From Candidatus Omnitrophota bacterium (GTDB lineage Bacteria; Omnitrophota; Gorgyraeia; Aquiviventales; Aquiviventaceae): a stretch of 15,956 nt of DNA. The first letter of the stretch is position 1. Each line of letters opens with the position of its first letter. A program made the position numbers and the translations under genes. The notes beneath the pieces are model-generated. The model saw nothing but the letters and a program-made list of their open reading frames with translations. It ran no database searches and had not been told where the DNA came from. This document shows, piece by piece, positions 6,203 to 14,652 of this stretch. The stretch is taken from positions 1-15,956 of the forward strand of contig JAHFGZ010000021.1 of the NCBI GenBank assembly GCA_023247155.1, in the 5' to 3' direction.

Positions 6203-9200
6203 TGAGACTGCGGGTCTTGCCGGCCCTCCGTGCCACGCCCTATCTGAGCGGTTTGCTCCTGCTCACCCTGTCGGGGGCCTCCTTCAGCGAGGCGCTCGGC
6301 CGCAGCGACCAACCTAAGCCCACCGCCCCCCGGGCCACCCCCGCCCCTCCCGCCGAGTCCCCCCAGCCGCAGGCCGGCGCCCACCGCGTCGAGGTGCGCG
6401 GCGAATGGTTCTACGTGGATGGAGAGCCGTTCCTCGTGAAGGGCATCGGCTACTCCCCCTACCGGCCGGGCCAGGTCCCCTGGCGCGATCAGGTCGACCT
6501 GGCGGTGATGGAGCGGGACTTCCAGCGGATCGCCGCAGCGGGCTTTAACACCATCCGAACCTGGTCGCCGCTGCGCCCTGAGGCGCTGGCCCTGGCGGAC
6601 CGCTACGGCCTGATGGTGCTCCAGGGGATCTGGGTGGAGCGGCAGGGCAACTACTCTTCCAAGGCGTTTCAGGAGGCGGTGGTCAGCATCGTCCGGCGCG
6701 AGGTGGAGCGTGCCGACGGGCACGGGAATATCCTGGCCTTCCTGGTGGGGAACGAGCTGCTGCCCGAGCGGGTCTACGAGACGGGGGCGCCGGCGGTCGA
6801 AGCGGTCTTGCGCCGGGCCGCGCAGGTCGTCCGGGAGACCGGGCCGGGGCGCCTGGTCTCCTACGCCAACTGGCCGACCCTCGCCTTTCTGGATCCGTCT
6901 CCCTGGGATGCCATCTGCTTCAACCTGTATCCCTACGAGCCGGCCAACGTCTCGCATGTCTTCGGGTTCCGGGGCTACGTTGAGCACCTCAAGCGCACCG
7001 CCGCGCGGAGCAAGCCGCTGGTCATCAGCGAGGTGGGCCTCTCGGTGTCGCCGGTGGCCGGCAGCAAGGCGGGCTATGGGGGGATGAGCCGAGCGGTGCG
7101 CCGGGAGGAGCTCCTGAAGCTCTGGGATGCGCTGTTCCAGGGCGGGGCGCAGGGCGGCGTCATTTTCGAATGGAACGACGAGTGGTGGAAGCAGGGCGAC
7201 TCCGCAGGCGATGAGGAGACGCATGAGGACGGCGATCCGGAGGAGTGGTTCGGGCTGGTCGAGTTCACCGCATCGGACCGCGTGGACGGCTCGACCCGCC
7301 CGGCGTACGACGCCCTGAAGACCTACAACCAGGCGATCCTGCTGAGCCCGGTGAGCGGCCGGTGGTACCAGCAGCAGGTTCCGGTGACCGTGTATGCCAC
7401 GCCGGCGGTGACCCAGGTGCGCGCCCGGCTCAATAAGGGCCAATGGCATGCGGCGGTCAAGGTGAACCGCCATTGGTGGAAGGTCCTGGTGCCCATCGGC
7501 CCGAACGAGGCGCCGGGCGAGCACGGGCTGACCCTGGAGGCCTACGACGACGCCCATCGGCTCATCGCGCGCCAGGAGCGGCCGGTGTTGGTGGGCGATG
7601 GGCCGATCCCGGCCCTGGCGTCCCTGACGACCGATCGGGTCTCGTACGAGGCGGATCACGCCTTGGAATCGGTCCGGTACACCATCACGGTGACGGATCC
7701 GCTCGGACATCCCCTCCCGGAGCGCCCCGTCTACTGGTCGGTGATTGAGCCGCTGGCCAACACCAACCTGACGCAGACGAAAACGACGGACGCCAACGGC
7801 CGCGTCGAGGGCACCTACCTGGTCCACGAGCCCGGGTTGCTCCTGCTCTCGGCGGCGACGCCCATTGACCCGGCCATCCCCGCGCGCCGCGCGGGCACGG
7901 AGGTCGCCGTGACGGTGCGCCAGGCCGCCACGCTGCGCCACTACCCCTCCATCTGGGAAGCCGGGCTTCCGGAGGAGCTGCGCGCCGGCCTCCACCCGCC
8001 GAAGCCCGCCTTCCAGCTGGCGGACCCCGGCACCGAGCAGGTGGTGGACTACGACCGGTACGGCAGCTTCGTGGATGCGGGCACCTCTGCCTACCGCTAT
8101 GAGGTGCGGGACTGGGAAGGGCTGGCGGCGGCCGCGGGGGAGGGCGTGTATCCCAACGAAGGCGGCTTGATGCGGGATCCGGCGTACCAGGCGGCCCAGC
8201 GATCGGGGAAGCTGGAGGGCAGTCACTGGGACTTCACCTGGCATGAGGACCCGCAGCGCGCGTTCTTCAAGTGGGCGGGCACGGACGAAGAGTCCGGGGT
8301 CAAGCAGTTCTTCATCGCCCTGACGCTGGAGCGCGCCGGCCTCTTCCACCAGGCGGTCAAGGCGTACGAGGCCGTTCTGGTTCACTTCCCGACGTCCATC
8401 GGATGGACGGCGTTCGACCCGCCCACCCCGTGGTATGTCGGGGTCGTCGCCCGCGATAAGATCGACGCGCTCGCGCGGCTCCATCCGGAGCTGGGCCTGC
8501 GCCTGGAAGGGGCGAGCCTGGTGGTCCGGAACGGGTTCGACAACGACCTGGACAACGACGTCTTCCTGGTGAATCCCGGGCGCCTGGTCAGCGTGGCGCC
8601 TGACGCGGTCAACCCGCCCCCGGTCGACCTGACCCAGTTGGCCGTGAAGCGGACCATCGGGCGGGGCCGGGTCCAAACGGTCCAATTGGCGAACGGCCAC
8701 TGGCAGCTGCGCGTGGACGGCCGTCCCTGGACGGTGCGCGGGCTGACCTATCTGCCCAGCGCGGTCGGCGAGACGCCCGACGAGGGCACGCTGAAGGACT
8801 GGGTGAGTGCGGACCGGAACGGCAACGGCCAGGCGGACGTGCTCGAGACGTTCGTGGATGTGCATCAGAATGATCGGCAGGACCCGGATGAGCCCGTCGT
8901 GGGCGACTTCGCCCTGATCCGGGACATGGGGGTGAACACGCTGCGGCTCTTCCACACGAACCACGATCCCAAGGCGGCCAAGCCGTTCCTGCGGACGCTG
9001 CACGAGCAGCACGGCTTCATGGTCATGATGGGCGACTTCGTGGGGATGTACACCATCGGCTCGGGCGCGAAATGGGAGGAGGGGACCGACTACCTGGACC
9101 CGGCGCAGCGCAAGCGGATGTTCGAGGGCGTCAAGCGGATGGTCCGCGACTACAAGGAGGAGCCCTACCTCCTGATGTGGGTGCTGGGCAACGAGAACAA

Positions 9201-9849
9201 CTACGGCGGGGTCCACGGCATCGTCGGCGGGGTCGGCAACGCCGGCCAGCATCCGGATGAGTACTACCGGTTCATCAACGAGCTGGCGATGTGGATCCAC
9301 CGCGAGGATCCGGACCATCCCGTCGCCATCGGGAACGGCGAGTGGCTGTTCCTGGACCGCATCGCCGCGCACGCCCCGGCCATCGACATCTTCGGGGCGA
9401 ACATGTACCGCGGCTCGCACGGCTTCGGCCGCTCGTTCTTCGAGGCGGTCAAGCGGACGCTCGATCGGCCGGTCCTCGTGACGGAGTTCGGCTGCCCCGC
9501 CTATCAGCTCGGGCAGCCGCGCGAGATTGCGGAACGCGACCAAGCCCTCTATCATCTGGGAAACTGGGTGGACCTCGCGGACAACATGGCAGGCCGTGGC
9601 GTCGGCAACGCCATCGGGGGCGTGGTGTTCGAGTGGTCGGACGAATGGTGGAAGGCCGGCCAGCCGCCCCGGTTTTTGCCGGCGGTGCAGGAAACGGTGT
9701 ACAACTGGCCCGGGCCGTTCCCGGGCGGGCACATGTTCGAGGAGTGGCTGGGCGTGGTGGGCCAGGGCGACGGGAGCCACAGCCCCTTCCTGCGGCAGCT
9801 CCGCCCGAGCTACCGGCTCTACCGGCAGATGTGGAAGGCGTCAGAATAG
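6202..9849 (+). CDS. Exported glycosidase with two clan GH-A-like (GH2-TIM/GH5-like) catalytic domains
   Basis: This 1215-residue protein starts with a signal peptide (residues ~1-32) and a Pro-rich linker. Catalytic domain 1 (about 60-380) has GNELL with E185 as probable acid/base, SEVG with E277 as probable nucleophile, and a FEWNDEWWK strand (E323). Two beta-sandwich-like segments follow (~385-470 and ~475-574; the second looks like a bacterial Ig domain with TDANGRVEGTY). Then comes a region with a TPR-like segment (703-758) and Asp/Asn-rich loops (780-786, 871-879). Catalytic domain 2 (about 828-1215) repeats the layout: GNENN (E998), TEFG (E1095) and FEWSDEWWK (E1144). Both domains therefore look active and retaining. 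The ATG at 6202 is set by the ATGA overlap with the TPR gene and the following signal peptide. A beta-glucan or similar polymer is a plausible substrate from the GH94 neighbour; the exact family and specificity are uncertain. Confidence 0.85.
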   Translation: MRLRVLPALRATPYLSGLLLLTLSGASFSEALGRSDQPKPTAPRATPAPPAESPQPQAGAHRVEVRGEWFYVDGEPFLVKGIGYSPYRPGQVPWRDQVDLAVMERDFQRIAAAGFNTIRTWSPLRPEALALADRYGLMVLQGIWVERQGNYSSKAFQEAVVSIVRREVERADGHGNILAFLVGNELLPERVYETGAPAVEAVLRRAAQVVRETGPGRLVSYANWPTLAFLDPSPWDAICFNLYPYEPANVSHVFGFRGYVEHLKRTAARSKPLVISEVGLSVSPVAGSKAGYGGMSRAVRREELLKLWDALFQGGAQGGVIFEWNDEWWKQGDSAGDEETHEDGDPEEWFGLVEFTASDRVDGSTRPAYDALKTYNQAILLSPVSGRWYQQQVPVTVYATPAVTQVRARLNKGQWHAAVKVNRHWWKVLVPIGPNEAPGEHGLTLEAYDDAHRLIARQERPVLVGDGPIPALASLTTDRVSYEADHALESVRYTITVTDPLGHPLPERPVYWSVIEPLANTNLTQTKTTDANGRVEGTYLVHEPGLLLLSAATPIDPAIPARRAGTEVAVTVRQAATLRHYPSIWEAGLPEELRAGLHPPKPAFQLADPGTEQVVDYDRYGSFVDAGTSAYRYEVRDWEGLAAAAGEGVYPNEGGLMRDPAYQAAQRSGKLEGSHWDFTWHEDPQRAFFKWAGTDEESGVKQFFIALTLERAGLFHQAVKAYEAVLVHFPTSIGWTAFDPPTPWYVGVVARDKIDALARLHPELGLRLEGASLVVRNGFDNDLDNDVFLVNPGRLVSVAPDAVNPPPVDLTQLAVKRTIGRGRVQTVQLANGHWQLRVDGRPWTVRGLTYLPSAVGETPDEGTLKDWVSADRNGNGQADVLETFVDVHQNDRQDPDEPVVGDFALIRDMGVNTLRLFHTNHDPKAAKPFLRTLHEQHGFMVMMGDFVGMYTIGSGAKWEEGTDYLDPAQRKRMFEGVKRMVRDYKEEPYLLMWVLGNENNYGGVHGIVGGVGNAGQHPDEYYRFINELAMWIHREDPDHPVAIGNGEWLFLDRIAAHAPAIDIFGANMYRGSHGFGRSFFEAVKRTLDRPVLVTEFGCPAYQLGQPREIAERDQALYHLGNWVDLADNMAGRGVGNAIGGVVFEWSDEWWKAGQPPRFLPAVQETVYNWPGPFPGGHMFEEWLGVVGQGDGSHSPFLRQLRPSYRLYRQMWKASE

Positions 9850-9867
9850 GAAGGGATCAGCGCAGAG

Positions 9868-12387
9868 ATGGCAGGGGCACGTCGAACGTCCGCTCGAGGC
9901 ACGCCGCTGTCGCGGTACGGCCATTTTGCGGCCGGCGACACGGAGTTCGTCATCACCCGGCCCGACACCCCGCGGCCGTGGATCAACTACCTGACGAATG
10001 AGCGCTACTGCGCCATCATCTCGCAGTGCGCCGGCGGCTATAGCTTCTATCAAGACTGCCGCTTCGACCGCATCACCCGCTGGGCCCCGGAGAATTGGCA
10101 CGTCGACCGTCCCGGACGCTACCTCTATCTCAAGGAGGGCGCCGAGCTCTGGAGCGCGACGTACCAGCCGGTGCGCCGGGCCCCGGAGCGGTTCGAGGCG
10201 CGCCACGGGCTGGGCTACACTACCATCGAGACGCGCACGCTCGGCCTTGACTGCGCGTCCACGTATTTCGTCCCGGTGGACGACCCCTGCGAGGTGTGGC
10301 TCTTCACCCTGACCAACCGCACCGGGCGCACGCGGCGGCTTGAGGTCTTCCCCTACGTGGAGTGGCTGCTGGGCGACTACCACCTCGAGCTGCGCTACCG
10401 CAACATCATGAACCTCTACAACCGGGTCTGGTGGGAGCCGAAGCTCAAGGCGATCCTCGCCAAGAAGACCGCGGCCTGGGGCGACCTGAACATCAAGCCC
10501 TTCGCCTATCAGGCGTTCTTCGCCTCCAGCCTGCCGGTGGCTGGCTACGCCACCATCAAGGACCTCTTCCTCGGCCGGTACAACACGGAAGAGCGCCCGG
10601 AGATGCTGACGACCGGGCGGTTCCGGAACGCGCCCTCCTGCTCCGGCGAGGACGGCATCGCGGTCCTCCGGCACCGGCTCACGCTCAAGCCCAAGCAGTC
10701 GGTGACCTTCAGCGTCGTGCTGGGGCAGGCGGACCCCAAGGACGTCCCGCGGCTCATCCGGCGCTACCGGCGCGTTCCCGCCGCCCGGCAGGCGCTGGCG
10801 CACACCCAGCGGGTGTGGCGCTCCCGCATCCTGGACAACATCCGCGTCGAGACGCCGGACCGCGCGTTCGACCAGATCATGAACGTGTGGGTGAAATACC
10901 AGCTCGCCATCTGCAACTTCTGGTCCCGGTCGCCGTCGTATTACCACGAAGGATCCGGCGGGCGCGGCTACCGGGACTCCTGCCAGGATGCGGAAGGGAT
11001 CATGTCCATCGACACGGCGCACGCCAAGCAGAAGCTCCTGACGGTCGCCGCCCTCATCCGCAAGGACGGCACCAGCGCCCCGGGATGGTCCGACACGACG
11101 GGGCCCGCCAGCCACCGGCCGAACAAGGACCATCCCGTGTGGCTGACGGTGACCGTCGCCGCCTACGTGAAAGAAACGGGGGACGCCGACATCCTCAAGA
11201 GGCGGCTGCCGTACCTGAAGGACCGGTGGATCCGCGGCTGGGACGTCGATCCCCAGTACCGGGGCGGCCCGACGACGGACGGGGCAGGGACCCTCTTCGA
11301 GCACCTGTGGCGCAACCTCGACTTCACCTTCCATGACGTGGGCGAGCGGGGGCTGCCGCTCATCGGCCACGCGGATTGGAACGACGCCATCGACGCCGCC
11401 GGGATCACGCTGCGCGGCGAGAGCGTGTGGCTCGCCCAGGCGCTGGTGCGCAGCCTCAAGATCCTCGCGGAGCTGGCGCGGCTCATCGGGGACGGCGAGA
11501 AGGCCGAGGAGCTCCTGCGGCGCGCGCAAACCATGAGCGAGCGCGTCAATCGGCACGCGTGGGACGGCGCCTGGTACGCGCGCGGCTGGACGGACGACGG
11601 CACGATCTACGGCTCCCGCGTGAACACGGAAGGCAAGCTCTTCCTCAATACCCAGTCCTGGCCGCTCCTGGCGGACATGGCCAGCCCCGACCAGAAGCGG
11701 AAGGTGTTCGCCAGCGTGGACCGGTACCTGAACGGGCCGCACGGCCTGGCGCTCTTTTTCCCCGCCTACTCCGCGTGGAACGCCAAGCTGGGCCGCATCA
11801 GCATGTTCTCCGAGGGGACCAAGGAGAACGCGGCGGTCTTCTGCCACGCCACGACGTTCATGGCGGTGGCCGAGCTCATGCACGGCCGGGGGACGAAGGG
11901 CTATGAGCACCTGAAGGCCATCATGCCCAACGCCCAGGCGGATTACGACCTCTACAAGACCGAGCCCTACGTGTACGCGGAATACCTGGTCGGTCCGGAA
12001 AACCCGTACCGGTACGGCGAGGGGGCGTTCACCTGGATCACCGGGACGGCCGGCTGGACGTTCCTGGCCGGGACGGAATGGCTGTTGGGCGCGCGGCGGG
12101 ATTACGAGGGGCTGCGCATCGACCCCTGTCTCCCGAAGCACTGGCGGCGCTGCCGGATCGTCCGGCCGTTTCGCGGGGCGACCTACGACATCGAGATCCT
12201 CAACCCGCACGGGCTGGAGCGGGGGGCCGTCGCGCTGACGGTCGATGGCCGCCCGGTGCCCGGCAACCTGATCCGGCCCCATCGGGACGGCAGAACGCAC
12301 CGCGTGCGCGCCGTCCTGGAGCGGCCCTCCTCCGCGCGATCGAGTACGACTGAACTCGCTGTTCAAGAAGAAATTCCGTTATCTTGA
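9868..12387 (+). CDS. GH94 phosphorylase (cellobiose/cellodextrin phosphorylase-like)
   Basis: GH94 enzymes cleave beta-glucosidic disaccharides or oligosaccharides with inorganic phosphate, releasing alpha-glucose 1-phosphate. The 839-residue length and domain order match: an N-terminal beta-sandwich opening with RYGHFAAGD and ITRPDTPRPWINYLTN (a signature of the cellobiose phosphorylase branch), then an (alpha/alpha)6 barrel. Visible active-site motifs are GYRDSCQD (367-374), HADWND (501-506, containing the general-acid Asp) and TGTAGW (725-730, phosphate-binding loop). There is no signal peptide, so it acts in the cytoplasm on imported sugar. It follows the glycosidase by 18 bases with AGGAAGGG upstream, and is likely co-transcribed. 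Other GH94 activities (laminaribiose, cellobionate or longer cellodextrins) cannot be excluded from motifs alone. Confidence 0.9.
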   Translation: MAGARRTSARGTPLSRYGHFAAGDTEFVITRPDTPRPWINYLTNERYCAIISQCAGGYSFYQDCRFDRITRWAPENWHVDRPGRYLYLKEGAELWSATYQPVRRAPERFEARHGLGYTTIETRTLGLDCASTYFVPVDDPCEVWLFTLTNRTGRTRRLEVFPYVEWLLGDYHLELRYRNIMNLYNRVWWEPKLKAILAKKTAAWGDLNIKPFAYQAFFASSLPVAGYATIKDLFLGRYNTEERPEMLTTGRFRNAPSCSGEDGIAVLRHRLTLKPKQSVTFSVVLGQADPKDVPRLIRRYRRVPAARQALAHTQRVWRSRILDNIRVETPDRAFDQIMNVWVKYQLAICNFWSRSPSYYHEGSGGRGYRDSCQDAEGIMSIDTAHAKQKLLTVAALIRKDGTSAPGWSDTTGPASHRPNKDHPVWLTVTVAAYVKETGDADILKRRLPYLKDRWIRGWDVDPQYRGGPTTDGAGTLFEHLWRNLDFTFHDVGERGLPLIGHADWNDAIDAAGITLRGESVWLAQALVRSLKILAELARLIGDGEKAEELLRRAQTMSERVNRHAWDGAWYARGWTDDGTIYGSRVNTEGKLFLNTQSWPLLADMASPDQKRKVFASVDRYLNGPHGLALFFPAYSAWNAKLGRISMFSEGTKENAAVFCHATTFMAVAELMHGRGTKGYEHLKAIMPNAQADYDLYKTEPYVYAEYLVGPENPYRYGEGAFTWITGTAGWTFLAGTEWLLGARRDYEGLRIDPCLPKHWRRCRIVRPFRGATYDIEILNPHGLERGAVALTVDGRPVPGNLIRPHRDGRTHRVRAVLERPSSARSSTTELAVQEEIPLS

Positions 12388-12419
12388 CAAAGTTCCTGAA
12401 CTCCTGAAGAATAGGAGCC
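12384..12419 (+). promoter_or_regulatory. Possible promoter/operator of the ROK regulator gene
   Basis: A perfect TTGACA (12384-12389) overlaps the stop codon of the GH94 gene; 17 bases downstream is a weak -10, AAGAAT (12407-12412). The spacer carries an inverted repeat AGTTC-CT-GAACT (12391-12402), and a second one, CTCCT-N7-AGGAG (12401-12417), covers the ribosome site. The arrangement would suit autoregulation by the encoded HTH protein. Transcription would begin very close to the ATG at 12420, which counts against strong promoter use. Confidence 0.4.
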
Positions 12420-13652
12420 ATGCTCAGGCGCCGTTCGCTCCTCGATCAGCACCGCCTCACCGAGCGCGAAGAGAAAAGCTTTCAGATGCTGGAGCTCCTC
12501 CGCCAGCGCGGCCCCCTGACCCGCACCGAGCTCTCCCAAGGCACCGGCTTCAACATCGTGACGATCTCCAACTACATCAACGAGTTCATCAAGCGGGGAC
12601 TGGTCTCCGAGCGCGGCTTTGATGTCTCCACCGGCGGGCGCAAGCCCATCCTCGTCGAGCTCAACGCCAAGGCCGGCTACGTGGTCGGGCTCGACGTCGG
12701 CCCCGCCGATGTCGACGACGTCCAGATGGTGATGGTGATCACCGACCTGCGCGGCCGGATCGTCCACCGCATCACGCGGCCGCGGGCGCGCGAGGCGATG
12801 GAGCCGCTGCTGGCCAGGCTCTCCAGCCTGGTCAAGGAGCTGCTCGACAGCTCGCCGATTGACGCCACACACATCTGCGGGATGGGGGTGGGATTGCCTG
12901 GCGTCATGGACGAGCGGGCGGGCACCATTCGGGATACGTCGCTCCATGGCAACCGCACCAATTACGTGGCCGTCCGCGACCAGCTGGAGGCCGAATTCCG
13001 GCTTCCCGTCTTCACGGGCAACGACGCGACGCTGGCAGGCTATGGGGAGTTGCGGCTCGGCTTGGACCGGCCCGTGCAGAACCTCCTCTATCTCTATTCG
13101 GATGTGGGGGCGAGCCTCATCATCAACGGCCACATCTACTGGGGCTCCTCCGGAAGCGCCGGCGAGATCGGCCTCTTCGCCCCCTCGCAGGATGATTATC
13201 TGAAGTGGATCAATGCGCCACCGTTCGTGCTCTCGAACGTCTGGGACTTGGGGTTGCCCGCCCAAGCGAAGAAGCTCATCCAGGAAGGGCACGCGACGCA
13301 GATTCAGGAGCTGGTGCACGGCGAATTGGGGTCGATTCGCCGTGCGACGGTGCTGCAGGCGGCCCAGCAGGGCGATCAGCTGGCCCGGGAGCTCTTTGAG
13401 CACACGGCGATGCAGCTGGGCATCCGGATCGCCTACCTGGTGAACCTCCTGAACCCTGAAGTGGTCGTCATCGGCGGCGGCATCGAGCAGGCGGGATCGT
13501 TGCTGCTGGAGCCGGTCTGGCGCGCCGTCAAGAAATACGCGTACGAAGAGCCCGCGAGCCTGGTCGATATCCTGCCCGCGCAGCTCGGCGAGAACGCCGT
13601 CGCGCTTGGGGGAGCCTGTTGGGTGATCCGGGAAGTCTTCATTCAGGCCTGA
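12420..13652 (+). CDS. ROK family transcriptional regulator (NagC/XylR-like)
   Basis: The 410-residue protein has an N-terminal winged-helix DNA-binding domain (about residues 20-76: LLRQRGPLTRTELSQGTG then TISNYINEFIKRGLV) joined to a ROK sugar-kinase-like domain (from ~86). ROK repressors bind a sugar ligand in this domain and release their operators. Recognisable elements are VVGLDVG (88-94), GVGLPGVMD, GND (200-202), GSAGEIG and VVVIGGGI. The zinc-binding CxCGxxGC motif that normally follows GEIG is absent, the ATP-site DxGxT is altered to DVGPAD, and the usual GTGIG is SDVGA. It is therefore a regulator rather than a kinase and an atypical one. It lies 32 bases after the GH94 gene with AGGAG close to the ATG, and probably senses the sugar handled by this locus. 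Confidence 0.85.
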   Translation: MLRRRSLLDQHRLTEREEKSFQMLELLRQRGPLTRTELSQGTGFNIVTISNYINEFIKRGLVSERGFDVSTGGRKPILVELNAKAGYVVGLDVGPADVDDVQMVMVITDLRGRIVHRITRPRAREAMEPLLARLSSLVKELLDSSPIDATHICGMGVGLPGVMDERAGTIRDTSLHGNRTNYVAVRDQLEAEFRLPVFTGNDATLAGYGELRLGLDRPVQNLLYLYSDVGASLIINGHIYWGSSGSAGEIGLFAPSQDDYLKWINAPPFVLSNVWDLGLPAQAKKLIQEGHATQIQELVHGELGSIRRATVLQAAQQGDQLARELFEHTAMQLGIRIAYLVNLLNPEVVVIGGGIEQAGSLLLEPVWRAVKKYAYEEPASLVDILPAQLGENAVALGGACWVIREVFIQA

Positions 13653-13661
13653 TGAGGGCGC

Positions 13662-14612
13662 ATGTCGTCTAGTGCGCCAGGGGGGCGCGCGCCGGCCCTC
13701 CTCATCCTCCTGCTCATCGCGGGGGTGGCGGCGGGCATCGCCGCGCTCCTCTTCATCGGGCAGCGGCAGGTGATGGCCCGGCTGCAGCGGCAGCTGGCCA
13801 TGAGCCAGCAGCAGACGACCCAGCTCCAGGCGAAGAATCAGGAGCTGGCCGACGAGCTCGCCGACTTCCAGGGCGAGCGCAAGGGCCTGGAGCAGCGGGT
13901 GGCCTCGCTCCGGACGGAGCTGACGGCTGCCACCGCGGAGCTGGACCGGTCGCGGACGAGCGCCCGGGAGCTCCAGGGCCGGTTCCAGACGGTTGACGAG
14001 GAGCGCGCCGGGCTGCAGGGTCGGCTCACCGACGTCATCCGGGAGCGGGACGAGGCCCGGCAACGGGCGGATCGGCTGACCGAAGAGAAGGTGGTCGTGG
14101 ACCGGGCGCTGGGGCGGCTGCGGGAGCGCATGGCGTTGCTCGACCGGGACTACCGCCGCCTCGCGGAGCGGCTTGTGGAGCACGCGAGTTCCGCCGTCGC
14201 TTCGCACCCCGGTGTGAACGTCATCGGCCAGTATGACCCTCAGGTGCCGGCCGTCCCTGCGCCCCAGCCCCAGCCGCAGCCGGCACCGGAACCGCTGAAC
14301 CCCTCGCTGGACATGGCCGCTTCCGTTGAGCTGCCCCCCATCGTGGTCCGGAAGGACCAGGCTGGCGTGTCGGCCGTCGTCCGCGGGCTCCTGGTCGACG
14401 TCAACGCCTCGCACGGCTTCGTCGTGATCGACAAGGGGAGCCTGGAGGGGGTGCGTGCGGGCATGGGCTTCGATATCCTCCGCGGCGCGCAGCGGGTGGG
14501 CCGGGTGACGGCGGTCCGCGTCCGCCCGCAACTGTCGGCCTGCGATATCGTGCGCGCGCAGACCCCAGGCCCCCTGCAGGCCGGCGACCACGTGGTGCAG
14601 AACGGGCTGTGA
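13662..14612 (+). CDS. Membrane-anchored coiled-coil protein with C-terminal beta domain
   Basis: I do not recognise an exact family. One N-terminal transmembrane helix (about residues 11-33) is followed by a long heptad-patterned coiled coil (about 36-172, rich in Leu/Glu/Arg/Gln), a Pro/Gln-rich linker (about 195-212) and a C-terminal globular region (about 235-316). That region contains HGFVVIDKGSLEGVRAGM and GRVTAVRV, a pattern resembling the beta domain at the C-terminus of FlgT-like and similar envelope proteins. Topology suggests the coiled coil and C-terminus lie in the periplasm. GAGG stands 4 bases before the ATG, and the gene follows the ROK stop by 9 bases. Because the GspF gene comes next, it may be an assembly or alignment component of the secretion/pilus machine; this is inference. 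Confidence 0.75.
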   Translation: MSSSAPGGRAPALLILLLIAGVAAGIAALLFIGQRQVMARLQRQLAMSQQQTTQLQAKNQELADELADFQGERKGLEQRVASLRTELTAATAELDRSRTSARELQGRFQTVDEERAGLQGRLTDVIRERDEARQRADRLTEEKVVVDRALGRLRERMALLDRDYRRLAERLVEHASSAVASHPGVNVIGQYDPQVPAVPAPQPQPQPAPEPLNPSLDMAASVELPPIVVRKDQAGVSAVVRGLLVDVNASHGFVVIDKGSLEGVRAGMGFDILRGAQRVGRVTAVRVRPQLSACDIVRAQTPGPLQAGDHVVQNGL

Positions 14613-14652
14613 CACGGCCGTCCCCCCGCCGAGTTCGGATTGTGGGTGACGC

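Noticed and set aside
5920..9780. Very long reverse-strand open frame (1286 codons) opposite the glycosidase
   Set aside because: It is antisense to a gene with clear catalytic motifs, and its product is a His/Arg/Pro/Gly-rich sequence with no domain; typical of antisense frames in high-GC DNA.
9841..12366. Reverse-strand open frame (841 codons) opposite the GH94 gene
   Set aside because: Same composition artefact; the + strand carries an intact GH94 enzyme with all motifs.
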